From: JASHVB01 sp963780805
GTDB taxonomy: Bacteria > Pseudomonadota > Alphaproteobacteria > Acetobacterales > Acetobacteraceae
Length of the DNA stretch: 64,000 bases
Assembly (NCBI GenBank): GCA_963780805.1
Contig: CAWADP010000028.1
Span: 141,614-205,613 of the forward strand
Reading direction: 5' to 3'
Positions 9,459 to 18,529 of this stretch are shown piece after piece. The position numbers and the translations under genes were made by a program. How positions within the stretch are numbered: the first letter of the stretch is position 1; each line of letters begins with the position of its first letter. Below the pieces are notes generated by a model. The model was given only the letters and a program-made list of their open reading frames with translations, ran no database searches and had not been told where the DNA came from.

Positions 9459-9667
9459 GACCGGCAATCTCCACGCAATGACATCCGTCAACCTCCATCG
9501 CGGTGCCGCTTCGGTGCCCCTGGGCGCAAAGCCTGGGCCACCGATTGAACCATAGCGCGGTTTGCGCAGCCTTTCCTGTTCCACTATGCTGTATTGTCAG
9601 GAAATTCGCATGCTATCGTGTGATACGGCCGTCTGGCGAAACGGCCGGCCTGGACGAAGGAGCATTC

Positions 9668-11398
9668 ATGGCCGAAGCGCATGCGGGCGAGGTGATCCGC
9701 TTCGAGCACCCCGGCGCCGGCCGGCGGCGCGCCAAGTCCACGCCGAAGGGCCGCTCCGTCAGCATCCAGGCACGCGAGGAGGTCGCCGCCCTGCTGGGCG
9801 ATCGGCCGCGGCAGCGCGATTGCCTGATCGAATATCTGCACCTGATCCAGGACACCTACCATCAGATCTCGGCGGCCCATCTGGCGGCGCTGGCCGATGA
9901 GATGCGACTGGCATTCGCCGAGGTCTATGAAACGGCGACCTTCTACGCGCACTTCGATGTGGTGAAGGAAAACGACGCTGCTCTGGCGCCTCTGGTGGTC
10001 CGCGTCTGCGACAGCGTGACCTGTGCGATGTTCGGAGCCGAGCGCCTGCTACAAGAACTGAAGACGTTGCCTGCGACGCAGGGGGCCGGGGCGATCGCGC
10101 GGGTCGTGCGCGCGCCATGCGTCGGGCTGTGCGATCAGGCGCCGGTTGTCGAAGTCGGACACCATTTCATCCATCACGCCGATCGCGATGCCGTGGCCGC
10201 CGCGGTTGCGCACGACGATTCACATCCGCATATCCCTGCCGACACAATCGACTACGATGCCTATGTCGCGGCCGGCGGCTATCAATTGCTGGCAAAGGTC
10301 CGTTCCGGGGAGATCAGCGCCGACACGGTGCTGTCTACGCTCGATGACAGCGGTCTGCGCGGGCTGGGCGGTGCCGGGTTCCCAACCGGCCGCAAGTTGC
10401 GCTCGGTGCTCGGGGAGCCGGGACCGCGGCTGATGGCGGTCAACGGCGACGAAGGCGAGCCGGGCACGTTCAAGGATCGGCACTATCTGAACACCGATCC
10501 GCACCGCTTCCTGGAGGGCATGCTGATCGCGGCGCATATCGTCGAAGCGCAGGAGACCTACGTCTATATCCGCGACGAGTATCCGGCGGCGCGCGCGATC
10601 CTGGCGCGCGAGTTGCCCAAACTGCCGCCGGGAGGCCCCGTCGTGCATCTGCGTCGTGGCGCCGGCGCTTATATCTGCGGTGAGGAGTCCTCGATGTTGG
10701 AGAGCATCGAAGGCAAGCGCGGCCTGCCGCGCCACAAGCCGCCGTTTCCGTTCCAAGTCGGATTGTTCGGCCGGCCGACACTGATCAACAACGTCGAGAC
10801 GCTCTATTGGGTGCGCGACCTGGTCGAAAAGGGGGCCGCGTGGTGGAAGAGCTTCGGCCGCAATGGCCGAACAGGACTGCGAAGCTTTTCGGTCTCCGGC
10901 CGCGTCAAGGACCCAGGCGTGAAGCTGGCGCCCGCCGGCATCACTCTGCGCGAGTTGGTCGATGAATACTGCGGCGGCATGATGGAAGGCCACACGCTGG
11001 CAGCGTATCTGCCCGGTGGCGCGTCAGGCGGCATATTGCCGGCGTCCATGGCCGACATCCCGCTCGATTTCGGCACGCTGGAGAAATTCGGCTGCTTCAT
11101 CGGTTCCGCCGCGGTCGTGGTTTTCTCCGACCAGGACGACATCAAGGGCGTCGCCCTGAACCTGATGCGCTTTTTCGAAGACGAGAGCTGCGGCCAGTGC
11201 ACGCCGTGCCGGTCGGGCACGCAGAAGGCGCGCATGCTGATGGAGCAAGGCAATTGGGATACGGGATTGCTGGATGAACTGTCGCAGGTGATGCGCGACG
11301 CATCGATCTGCGGGCTGGGCCAGGCAGCCTCCAATCCGCTGACCTGCGTCATCCGCTATTTCCCGGAAGCCCTCGCGCCCAAGGAGGCGGCGGAATGA
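9668..11398 (+). CDS. fdsB: NAD-dependent formate dehydrogenase beta subunit, FdsG-FdsB fusion
   Basis: Electron-transfer subunit that takes electrons from FdsA to NAD+. Two normally separate subunits are fused. Residues about 30-180 are NuoE/FdsG-like with 2Fe-2S ligands Cys114, Cys119, Cys151 and Cys155. From about 200 on it is NuoF/FdsB-like with the FMN/NADH motifs RGLGGAGFPTG (231-241), NGDEGEPGTFKDR (259-271) and GAGAYICGEE (331-340). The 4Fe-4S ligands are Cys508, 511, 514 and 548. The same fused layout is known in Methylobacterium FDH1. I start at 9668 (aagga site 8 bases upstream); the upstream extension is non-conserved. The stop overlaps the fdsA start (ATGA). Confidence 0.95.
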   Translation: MAEAHAGEVIRFEHPGAGRRRAKSTPKGRSVSIQAREEVAALLGDRPRQRDCLIEYLHLIQDTYHQISAAHLAALADEMRLAFAEVYETATFYAHFDVVKENDAALAPLVVRVCDSVTCAMFGAERLLQELKTLPATQGAGAIARVVRAPCVGLCDQAPVVEVGHHFIHHADRDAVAAAVAHDDSHPHIPADTIDYDAYVAAGGYQLLAKVRSGEISADTVLSTLDDSGLRGLGGAGFPTGRKLRSVLGEPGPRLMAVNGDEGEPGTFKDRHYLNTDPHRFLEGMLIAAHIVEAQETYVYIRDEYPAARAILARELPKLPPGGPVVHLRRGAGAYICGEESSMLESIEGKRGLPRHKPPFPFQVGLFGRPTLINNVETLYWVRDLVEKGAAWWKSFGRNGRTGLRSFSVSGRVKDPGVKLAPAGITLRELVDEYCGGMMEGHTLAAYLPGGASGGILPASMADIPLDFGTLEKFGCFIGSAAVVVFSDQDDIKGVALNLMRFFEDESCGQCTPCRSGTQKARMLMEQGNWDTGLLDELSQVMRDASICGLGQAASNPLTCVIRYFPEALAPKEAAE

Positions 11399-14247
11399 GC
11401 ACGACCACCACACCCCAGGGCACACCCCCGGGCACACCCGCACAGGCAGGCAACGCCGCGGCGGCGCGCGCGATGCCAGGCGTCATGTTCGAACTCGACG
11501 GCGTTCAAGTGGAAGCGCAGCCAGACGAGACGCTGTGGGAAGTAGCTCGCCGCACCGGCACCGCCATTCCGCACCTCTGCCACCGGCCGGAGCCCGGCTA
11601 CCGACCGGACGGCAACTGCCGTGCCTGCATGGTGGAGATCGAAGGCGAGCGCGTGCTGGCGGCGTCCTGCAAGCGCGCGCCTGCGGTCGGCATGAAGGTG
11701 CGCACCCAGTCGGACCGCGCGGTGAAGGCGCGGGCCACCGTGATGGAACTACTGGTCGCCGATCAGCCGGCGCGCGCAACGTCGCACGATCCGACCTCCG
11801 CCTTCTGGGGTTGGGCGGAGAAGATAGGCGTCACCGAAAGCCGTTTCCCCACCGAGCAGCGCTGGATACACGACCCCAGCCATCCGGCGATGCGGGTGAA
11901 CCTCGATGCCTGCATCCAATGCAATCTCTGTGTCCGCGCCTGCCGCGAAGTACAGGTGAACGACGTGATCGGCATGGCGTATCGCAACGCCGGTGCGAAG
12001 ATCGTGTTCGATTTCGACGATCCGATGGGCGAGTCCACCTGCGTCGCCTGTGGCGAATGCGTGCAGGCCTGCCCCACCGGCGCGTTGATGCCCGCGGCGT
12101 ATCTCGATGCGAACGAAACGCGCGTGGCGTGGCCGGATCGCAAGGTGGACAGTCTGTGCCCGTATTGCGGCGTCGGCTGCCAGGTCACCTATGAGGTGAA
12201 GGACGAGAAGATCGTGTACGCCACCGGCCGCGACGGACCGGCGAACCACAATCGCCTGTGCGTCAAGGGCCGTTTCGGCTTCGACTACATTCATCATCCA
12301 CACCGCCTGATGCGTCCTCTGGTGCGGCTACCCAATACGCCCAAGCACGCACAGGATCAGGTCGATCCGGCCAACCCGTGGACGCATTTCCGCGAAGCAA
12401 CCTGGGACGAAGCGCTGAACCTTGCCGGCGCCGGCCTGGGGCGCATTCGGGACGTGCACGGGCCCAAGGCGCTGGCCGGATTCGGTTCCGCCAAGGGTTC
12501 GAACGAAGAAGCCTATCTGTTCCAGAAGCTGGTGCGCACCGGCTTCGGCTCGAACAACGTCGATCACTGCACGCGGCTCTGCCACGCCTCGTCGGTGGCG
12601 GCGTTGATGGAGGGATTGAACTCCGGCGCGGTCACCGCGCCGTTCGCCGCGGCGATGGACGCGGAAGTGATCATCGTCATCGGCGCCAACCCGACGGTGA
12701 ACCATCCGGTCGCCGCCACCTTTTTCAAGAACGCGGTGCAGCAGCGCGGTGCCAAGCTGATCGTGATCGATCCTCGGCATCAGGCGTTGTCGCGACATGC
12801 GTTGCACCATCTGGCGTTCAAGCCGGGCAGCGACGTCGCGTTGCTGAACGCTCTGCTGCACACCATCATCGAGGAAGGCCTGACCGACGAACAATACATC
12901 GCCGGCTACACCGAGGGGTACGCGGAACTCAAGGAGCGCATCAAGGATTTCCCGCCGGAGAAGATGGAAGCGGTATGCGGCATCCCGGCGCAGACTCTGC
13001 GCGAAGTCGCCCGGTTGTACGCGCGATCTCGCGCTTCCATCATTTTCTGGGGCATGGGCATCAGCCAGCACGTGCACGGCACTGACAACGCACGTTGCCT
13101 GATTGCGCTGGCCCTGGTTACCGGCCAGGTCGGCCGTCCCGGCACCGGGCTGCATCCGCTGCGCGGTCAAAACAATGTCCAGGGCGCGTCCGATGCAGGG
13201 CTGATCCCGATGGTGTATCCCGACTATCAGTCGGTCACGAACCCGCAGATCCGGGAAAAATTCGAAAGCTTCTGGAACACCGCTCTCGATCCCGTCAAAG
13301 GCCTGACCGTGGTCGAGATCATGAACGCGGTGCATGCCGGGCAGATCAAGGGCATGTATATCGAGGGCGAAAATCCGGCCATGTCGGATCCCGACCTGAA
13401 CCATGCCCGCGAGGCCCTTGCCTCGCTGGAGCATCTGGTGGTGCAGGATCTGTTCTTGACCGAGACGGCCTTCCATGCCGACGTGATCCTCCCGGCCTCG
13501 GCCTTCGCGGAGAAGACCGGGACATTCACCAACACCGACCGGCGCGTGCAACTGGCGCGGCCGGTGATCAAGCCGCCGGGCGATGCGCGGCAGGACTGGT
13601 GGATCATCCAGGAGATCGCCCAGCGCCTCGGCCTGGGATGGAACTACAACGGACCGAGCGACGTGTTCGCGGAGATGGCGCAGGTCATGCCGTCGTTTGC
13701 CAATATCACCTGGGAACGGCTGGAGCGTGAAGGCGCCGTCACCTATCCCGTGGATGCGCCCGACAAGCCGGGCAACGAGATCATCTTCTATTCCGGTTTC
13801 CCGACCGAGAGCGGGCGCGCGAAGATCGTCCCCGCCAACGTGCTGCCGCCCGATGAAGTGCCGGACGACGAGTACCCGATGGTGCTGTCGACCGGCCGTG
13901 TCCTGGAGCACTGGCACACCGGGTCCATGACGCGTCGCGCCGGCGTGCTGGACGCGATCGAACCCGAGGCGGTCGCTTTCATGTCGCCACGCGATCTCTG
14001 GCGTGCGAAGCTCAACCCCGGCGATTTCATCCGGATCGAGACGCGGCGTGGCGCCGTGGAGACGAAGGTCCGTTCGGATCGCGATGTACCGCAGGGCATG
14101 GTGTTCATGCCGTTCTGCTACGCCGAGGCGGCGATCAATCTGCTGACGAACCCGGCGCTTGATCCGTATGGCATGATCCCCGAGTTCAAATTCTGTGCGG
14201 CACGCATCGCACCGGTCGCGGCGTACGTCGAAACCGCGGCGGAATAG
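11395..14247 (+). CDS. fdsA: NAD-dependent formate dehydrogenase catalytic (alpha) subunit
   Basis: Oxidises formate to CO2 at a bis-MGD molybdenum or tungsten centre. 950 residues. In order: a 2Fe-2S ferredoxin domain (Cys62, 75, 78, 92); two 4Fe-4S clusters (CIQCNLCVRAC from 173, CVACGECVQAC from 216); the cofactor-domain 4Fe-4S cluster (CPYCGVGC from 255, fourth ligand Cys289); the metal ligand Cys396 followed by His397 in TRLCHASSV, so Cys rather than selenocysteine; and a C-terminal dinucleotide-binding domain. The start codon overlaps the fdsB stop. No fdsD or fdsC-like gene is adjacent. Sequence does not decide Mo versus W. Confidence 0.97.
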   Translation: MSTTTTPQGTPPGTPAQAGNAAAARAMPGVMFELDGVQVEAQPDETLWEVARRTGTAIPHLCHRPEPGYRPDGNCRACMVEIEGERVLAASCKRAPAVGMKVRTQSDRAVKARATVMELLVADQPARATSHDPTSAFWGWAEKIGVTESRFPTEQRWIHDPSHPAMRVNLDACIQCNLCVRACREVQVNDVIGMAYRNAGAKIVFDFDDPMGESTCVACGECVQACPTGALMPAAYLDANETRVAWPDRKVDSLCPYCGVGCQVTYEVKDEKIVYATGRDGPANHNRLCVKGRFGFDYIHHPHRLMRPLVRLPNTPKHAQDQVDPANPWTHFREATWDEALNLAGAGLGRIRDVHGPKALAGFGSAKGSNEEAYLFQKLVRTGFGSNNVDHCTRLCHASSVAALMEGLNSGAVTAPFAAAMDAEVIIVIGANPTVNHPVAATFFKNAVQQRGAKLIVIDPRHQALSRHALHHLAFKPGSDVALLNALLHTIIEEGLTDEQYIAGYTEGYAELKERIKDFPPEKMEAVCGIPAQTLREVARLYARSRASIIFWGMGISQHVHGTDNARCLIALALVTGQVGRPGTGLHPLRGQNNVQGASDAGLIPMVYPDYQSVTNPQIREKFESFWNTALDPVKGLTVVEIMNAVHAGQIKGMYIEGENPAMSDPDLNHAREALASLEHLVVQDLFLTETAFHADVILPASAFAEKTGTFTNTDRRVQLARPVIKPPGDARQDWWIIQEIAQRLGLGWNYNGPSDVFAEMAQVMPSFANITWERLEREGAVTYPVDAPDKPGNEIIFYSGFPTESGRAKIVPANVLPPDEVPDDEYPMVLSTGRVLEHWHTGSMTRRAGVLDAIEPEAVAFMSPRDLWRAKLNPGDFIRIETRRGAVETKVRSDRDVPQGMVFMPFCYAEAAINLLTNPALDPYGMIPEFKFCAARIAPVAAYVETAAE

Positions 14248-14391
14248 CCGGCTGCGAAGTTTCGTCGCCGCAAGCCGTCTGAAGACATCGCTGGCGCTAA
14301 CTCTGGAAACGGCGCAGTGATTGGCCCCAGCCCCGCCTGAGCATCTTGCGCAGGTCGGAAAGAACGCCCGCAGCCACAACGGAGGACCAAC

Positions 14392-15411
14392 ATGACCAAG
14401 ATGCTGGCGATGGCCGTCCCGGAGCGTGGTGGCAGCTTCCGCCGGGAGGAACGCGACCTGCCGGAACCGGGCAGCCACGAGGTGCGGATCCGCGTCCAGG
14501 CCTGCGGCGTCTGCCATAGTGACAGCATCACTGTACAGGGCCTGGTGCCGGGCATCACCTATCCGCGCATCCCGGGCCATGAGGTGATCGGCGCGATCGA
14601 TGCCATCGGTCGGGATGTCGATGGCTGGTCGGTCGGGGAGCGTGTCGGTGTGGGCTGGTTCAGCGGCGCCTGCGGATGGTGTGGCCACTGCCGGCGGGGC
14701 GACAACTTCGCCTGCGAGACCGTGCAAGGCGCCACCGGCATGACGCGCGATGGCGGCTATGCCACGCATATGCTGGCGCTGTCATCGGCGCTGGCGCGCG
14801 TACCGGACTCTCTGGACCCGATCGAATCGGCGCCACTGCTCTGCGCCGGCATCACCACCTTCAACGCGTTGCGCCATTGCGGTGCGCAACCGGGCGACCT
14901 GGTGGCGATCCATGGCGTCGGCGGACTCGGCCATCTGGGGATCCAATTCGCCGCGCGGCAAGGGTTCCGCACCGTCGCCGTCAATCGCGGGCGCGACAAG
15001 GAAGCGCTCGCGCGCTCGCTGGGCGCGCAGGATTACGTCGACAGCGACGCAGAGGATCCGGCACAGGCGCTGCTTGCCATGGGTGGCGCCAAGGCGATCA
15101 TCGCGACCGTGACCAGCGCTCCGGCCATGCAGGCGATTTCCGGCGGCCTGGGCGTCAATGGCACGATGATGGTGATCGGCGCGGTCGGCGCGCTGACTGT
15201 CGATTCCCTGGCCCTCCTGGCGAAACGCGCCGCGGTGAGGGGCTGGTACTCCGGCACGTCCGCCGATTCCGAGGACACACTGTCATTCAGCCAACGCCAC
15301 GCCGTGGCCTCGATGAACGAGGTCTATGCGTTGGAACAAGCGCAGGCGGCATATGACAGAATGACCAGCGGAAAGGCGCGGTTCCGCGTGGTGCTGAAGG
15401 TCGCCTCGTAG
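14392..15411 (+). CDS. Zinc-dependent alcohol dehydrogenase
   Basis: Medium-chain dehydrogenase, 339 residues. Catalytic zinc ligands Cys41 and His63-Glu64 (CGVCHSD, GHE), structural zinc Cys94, 97, 100 and 108, and an NAD(P)-binding loop GVGGLGHLGIQFA. This matches the AdhA/AdhP-like class acting on short alcohols, with the reverse reaction on aldehydes. It lies 144 bp behind fdsA in the same direction. A role in a methanol/formaldehyde/formate route is tempting but unproven. A good ribosome site (ggagga) is 6 bases upstream. Confidence 0.93.
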   Translation: MTKMLAMAVPERGGSFRREERDLPEPGSHEVRIRVQACGVCHSDSITVQGLVPGITYPRIPGHEVIGAIDAIGRDVDGWSVGERVGVGWFSGACGWCGHCRRGDNFACETVQGATGMTRDGGYATHMLALSSALARVPDSLDPIESAPLLCAGITTFNALRHCGAQPGDLVAIHGVGGLGHLGIQFAARQGFRTVAVNRGRDKEALARSLGAQDYVDSDAEDPAQALLAMGGAKAIIATVTSAPAMQAISGGLGVNGTMMVIGAVGALTVDSLALLAKRAAVRGWYSGTSADSEDTLSFSQRHAVASMNEVYALEQAQAAYDRMTSGKARFRVVLKVAS

Positions 15412-15657
15412 CGCGGCCAGCGGAGGCGGAGCCTTGCTGGCTGGCCGGAACTACGGCGCCATCGTCCCCCGTTACCTCGATCATCACGCGCCTCTTCGAC
15501 ACGCCGCATCCTTGCCGAAGTCCGAGCGGTCTTGTCACCCCCGCGTTGTGGACGGTCTCGTGCGTGGCGACTCGTCGTATTCAGATGTATATAGAGATGG
15601 CGTCAGACCGGTCCGGGTCGCGCAGGCCACAATGGTGCCTTGCCTGGAACGCCACCT

Positions 15658-16515
15658 TCAGGCGGCCCGCCGTGCCTGCTGCGCCATATGGGGCAACAGA
15701 ACGACCTTTTCCGCCGAACGTCCGAAGAAGTGGTAACCGGAGCCGCCTTCCGACAGCACGTCCAGGAATTCGTTTGGCGCGGTGACGCGAATACCCCCCA
15801 GCACGTCGACCCCTCGACGCAGAAAAGCGTCGGGCAGCAGACCGGCCGTTGGACCAGCCACGACGACCCGCGCCGCCGGCGAGCACTGCGCGAGCAATGT
15901 CTCCAGCGTATCATTCACCAACGTCGTCCCGGTGATCAGCACGACATCGGCGGTTGGCAGCACCTGGTCTGCGTGGTCCGCCGGGCGGAAATGCGCCAGC
16001 TCGTCCTGCTTGAGCGTCGCCGCATCCAGTTCCAGGACAGTGAATGGTTGCCTGGCGCGCTTCAAAGATTTCAGGAACGGGACGAATGCACCGATAACGA
16101 CGACGTGCTGACCCGGCTTGATCGCGGCGGCGTCGTAGGCATCGACGCCGATGCGAAGTTCGACGTCATCCAGCGGACGCCGTTGCCAGCACAGATCGGC
16201 GAGCGCATTCAGGGTGGCGACTCCGATGGCACGGCGTATGCCGCCGCTGGCCTGCGTTTCCTTCAGCACGTCCTGCGCCAGCCGGCCACGCAGCTTGCCC
16301 GGGAACGGCATGGCCATGGCGGAACTCGGGCAGCAGACCGCCTCCGGGATCGAACGCAGCGGCGTGGCGCAGGCGCCGGCACTGCCGGCATCGAGCTTCA
16401 CTCCGGTAAAGAACAATCCGATCACGGCACGTTCGATTCTGATATGGTCGAGTTCGTCGCCGAGGATCTGCCCGATGCCGGCAATCGTTTCCGCAAGAAT
16501 GGTTGGCTCGGACAT
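15658..16515 (-). CDS. DUF364/DUF4213-type protein, putative metal chelation domain
   Basis: 285 residues. The pattern (N-terminal segment with GLFFTGVKL and several Cys, then a Rossmann-like half with PGQHVVVIGAFVPF, ADVVLITGTTLVN and a GPTAGLLPDAF loop) fits the family annotated as putative heavy-metal chelation DUF364/DUF4213. Members often occur near molybdenum or tungsten enzymes and metal transport, which agrees with the formate dehydrogenase and ModA-like neighbours. The biochemical role is unknown. It diverges from the SDR that follows. Confidence 0.75.
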   Translation of the reverse strand: MSEPTILAETIAGIGQILGDELDHIRIERAVIGLFFTGVKLDAGSAGACATPLRSIPEAVCCPSSAMAMPFPGKLRGRLAQDVLKETQASGGIRRAIGVATLNALADLCWQRRPLDDVELRIGVDAYDAAAIKPGQHVVVIGAFVPFLKSLKRARQPFTVLELDAATLKQDELAHFRPADHADQVLPTADVVLITGTTLVNDTLETLLAQCSPAARVVVAGPTAGLLPDAFLRRGVDVLGGIRVTAPNEFLDVLSEGGSGYHFFGRSAEKVVLLPHMAQQARRAA

Positions 16516-16839
16516 AATATTCGACTCCCTTCTGCAGCCAACGGCCCGAGCCTGTCAGCGGAGGCCAATCAGCGCTGGCCGACCAGGCGCACCAGGCCGC
16601 CCCGCCGTTTGATCCAGCGTTGGCCGCCCGTCCGTACGGCACAGGCGCGGCACGATACCGCCATGCCAGATCAGGGACAACGTCCGGTTGGCGCATGCCA
16701 CATGCCAGCGCTATATGCATTGGGGAATAGCCGACCGGGAATAGCCGACCGACCCGCCGTGGAAGGCCCGTGTGGCGGCGTCCGCTCGCGGCGGGATGAC
16801 AGCGCGGTCGGACGCAGCAACGGCCGATGGAGGATGAAC
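16516..16839. other. Divergent intergenic region without a gene
   Basis: 324 bp between the DUF364 gene and the SDR. The long plus-strand frame that crosses it from 15640 is antisense shadow of the DUF364 gene plus upstream DNA. I see no conserved protein here. It presumably contains promoters for both genes. Confidence 0.4.
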
Positions 16840-17694
16840 ATGAGCATGCATGCCGCGCTGGCAAGTAACCGGGTCGCAGCCATCACCGGCGCCGCCGGCG
16901 GAATTGGCCTGGCGGCCGCGAAGCGCCTTGCCACCATGGGCCTGAAGGTCTGCCTCGCCGATCTCTCGCCAGCACCGCTCGAAGCGGCGCGCGCCGAGGT
17001 CGCTGGCGTATCGCCACTCGGGGAGCAGGGGGTGCTTGCCGTGCCGACCGATGTCAGCCGGCTGGAGGAGGTCGAGAAGTTCCGTGATGCTGCTTACGCA
17101 GCCTTCGGTGAAGTCGCCGTCCTGATGAACAATGCCGGCACCGCGCCGGGCGGCGGCCCGTGGCAGCACATAGATCGCTGGCGCCGCGTGCTGGAGGTCA
17201 ACCTGTGGGGCGTCATCAACGGCGTGCAAAGCTTTACGCCGCGCATGCTCGCGCAAGGCACGCCCTGTGCGATCGTCAATACCGGATCGAAGCAGGGCAT
17301 CACCTGTCCGCCGGGCGATACGGCGTACAACGTCAGCAAGGCGGGTGTGAAGGTGCTGACCGAGGCCCTGGCCCACAGCCTGCGCAACGAGGATGGCGGG
17401 CAGATGACCGCGCATTTGTTGATCCCCGGCTCCACCTTCACCGGCATGACCAGCCGCGGACGCAAAGAGAAGCCGCCTGGCGCATGGATGCCGGATCAGG
17501 TTGTCGACATGATGATCGACGGGATCAACAGAGGCGACTTCTACATCGTTTGCCCGGACAACGACGTGACGCGAGACATCGACTGCCGGCGAATCCTGTG
17601 GGCGGCGCAGGATATCACCGAGAACCGGCCCGCCCTGTCACGTTGGCATCCGGACTACGGCGAGGCGTTCGCGCGTTTCCTCGGTGGGCGGTGA
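16840..17694 (+). CDS. Short-chain dehydrogenase/reductase (SDR)
   Basis: Classical SDR of 284 residues. Cofactor loop TGAAGGIG at 16-23, structural NNAG, and catalytic Ser (NTGSKQ) and Tyr-Lys (YNVSK). The start at 16840 is favoured because ggagg lies 6 bases upstream; the earlier in-frame ATG at 16834 has no spacing. It overlaps nothing and is followed 5 bases later by the ModA-like gene, so the two are probably one transcript. Substrate unknown. Confidence 0.9.
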   Translation: MSMHAALASNRVAAITGAAGGIGLAAAKRLATMGLKVCLADLSPAPLEAARAEVAGVSPLGEQGVLAVPTDVSRLEEVEKFRDAAYAAFGEVAVLMNNAGTAPGGGPWQHIDRWRRVLEVNLWGVINGVQSFTPRMLAQGTPCAIVNTGSKQGITCPPGDTAYNVSKAGVKVLTEALAHSLRNEDGGQMTAHLLIPGSTFTGMTSRGRKEKPPGAWMPDQVVDMMIDGINRGDFYIVCPDNDVTRDIDCRRILWAAQDITENRPALSRWHPDYGEAFARFLGGR

Positions 17695-17699
17695 ACCGC

Positions 17700-18518
17700 A
17701 TGATCCGAAAACCTCGAATGCATAAACTTATCATGCTGGCGATGTTGATGACCGCAATCGCGCCTGCCGCGCAAGCGGCCGACCTGGTGCTGTATGGTGC
17801 GGGCAGCCTGCGCGAGTTGATGACGCAGATCGCGACCATGTTCACCCAGACGCATGGCTTGACGGTGTCGACCGTGTTCGGACCGTCCGGGCGGCTGCGA
17901 GAGCGTATCGAGCACGGCGAGCATGCCGATCTGTTCTCCTCGGCCGATGTCGGGCATGCACGAAAACTGGTCCAGGAAGGCCGCGCCAGCGTCATGGCAG
18001 TGTTTGCGCGCAACACGGTCTGTCTGCTCTCACCGGCGAAATTCGGGGCGACGACCGAGTCGGCACTCGACAAGATGTTGTCTCCCGGGATCCATATCGG
18101 CGTATCGCCGGCGAAAATCGATCCGCTCGGCGACTATACGCTGCAATTATTCAGGCAGGCCGATCAATTGCGTCCCGGCAGCAGCGCAGCGCTGCAGGCC
18201 CGCGCCGTGGTCATGGACGTCCCGCCAGGTGCACCGCAGCCGAAAACCGGCGATGTGGATGCCGATGCGATCCTGGACGGCCGCATCGACGCCGCCATCG
18301 TTTATTGCTCCGGCAGGGACCGCTACGCGCGGCTTCTGCCGGATGCGAAACTTGTGGCGTTTCCAGTCGCGCTGCAGATGGGGCCGGAATACGCGCTGGC
18401 CGTGCTCAAGGATGCGCGGCCGGGCGCAACGCTGCTGGCTCTCACCATCCTGTCACCCGACGGTCAGCAGATTCTCGCCAATTTTGGCTTCCATCCGGTC
18501 ACGCTGCCAAGTCAGTAA
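17700..18518 (+). CDS. Molybdate/tungstate ABC transporter binding protein, ModA-like, orphan
   Basis: Periplasmic solute-binding protein, about 272 residues with a signal peptide (basic start, hydrophobic run, AAQAA cleavage region). The mature start DLVLYGAGSLRELM and the later GPSGRLRERIEHGEHADLF follow the ModA pattern for binding oxyanions. No modB or modC is nearby. Given the molybdo/tungsto-enzyme genes upstream, molybdate or tungstate binding is the simplest reading. An alternative start at codon 7 (MHKLIML) would shorten the n-region. Confidence 0.8.
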   Translation: MIRKPRMHKLIMLAMLMTAIAPAAQAADLVLYGAGSLRELMTQIATMFTQTHGLTVSTVFGPSGRLRERIEHGEHADLFSSADVGHARKLVQEGRASVMAVFARNTVCLLSPAKFGATTESALDKMLSPGIHIGVSPAKIDPLGDYTLQLFRQADQLRPGSSAALQARAVVMDVPPGAPQPKTGDVDADAILDGRIDAAIVYCSGRDRYARLLPDAKLVAFPVALQMGPEYALAVLKDARPGATLLALTILSPDGQQILANFGFHPVTLPSQ

Positions 18519-18529
18519 GGCTCGGCACA

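Noticed and set aside
12580..12582. Selenocysteine at the formate dehydrogenase active site
   Set aside because: The codon is TGC (Cys396), not TGA, and the flanking LCH pattern is that of Cys-type enzymes.
12328..14769. 813-codon minus-strand open frame opposite fdsA
   Set aside because: Antisense of a clearly conserved gene in GC-rich DNA; no recognisable motif and codon pattern mirrors fdsA.
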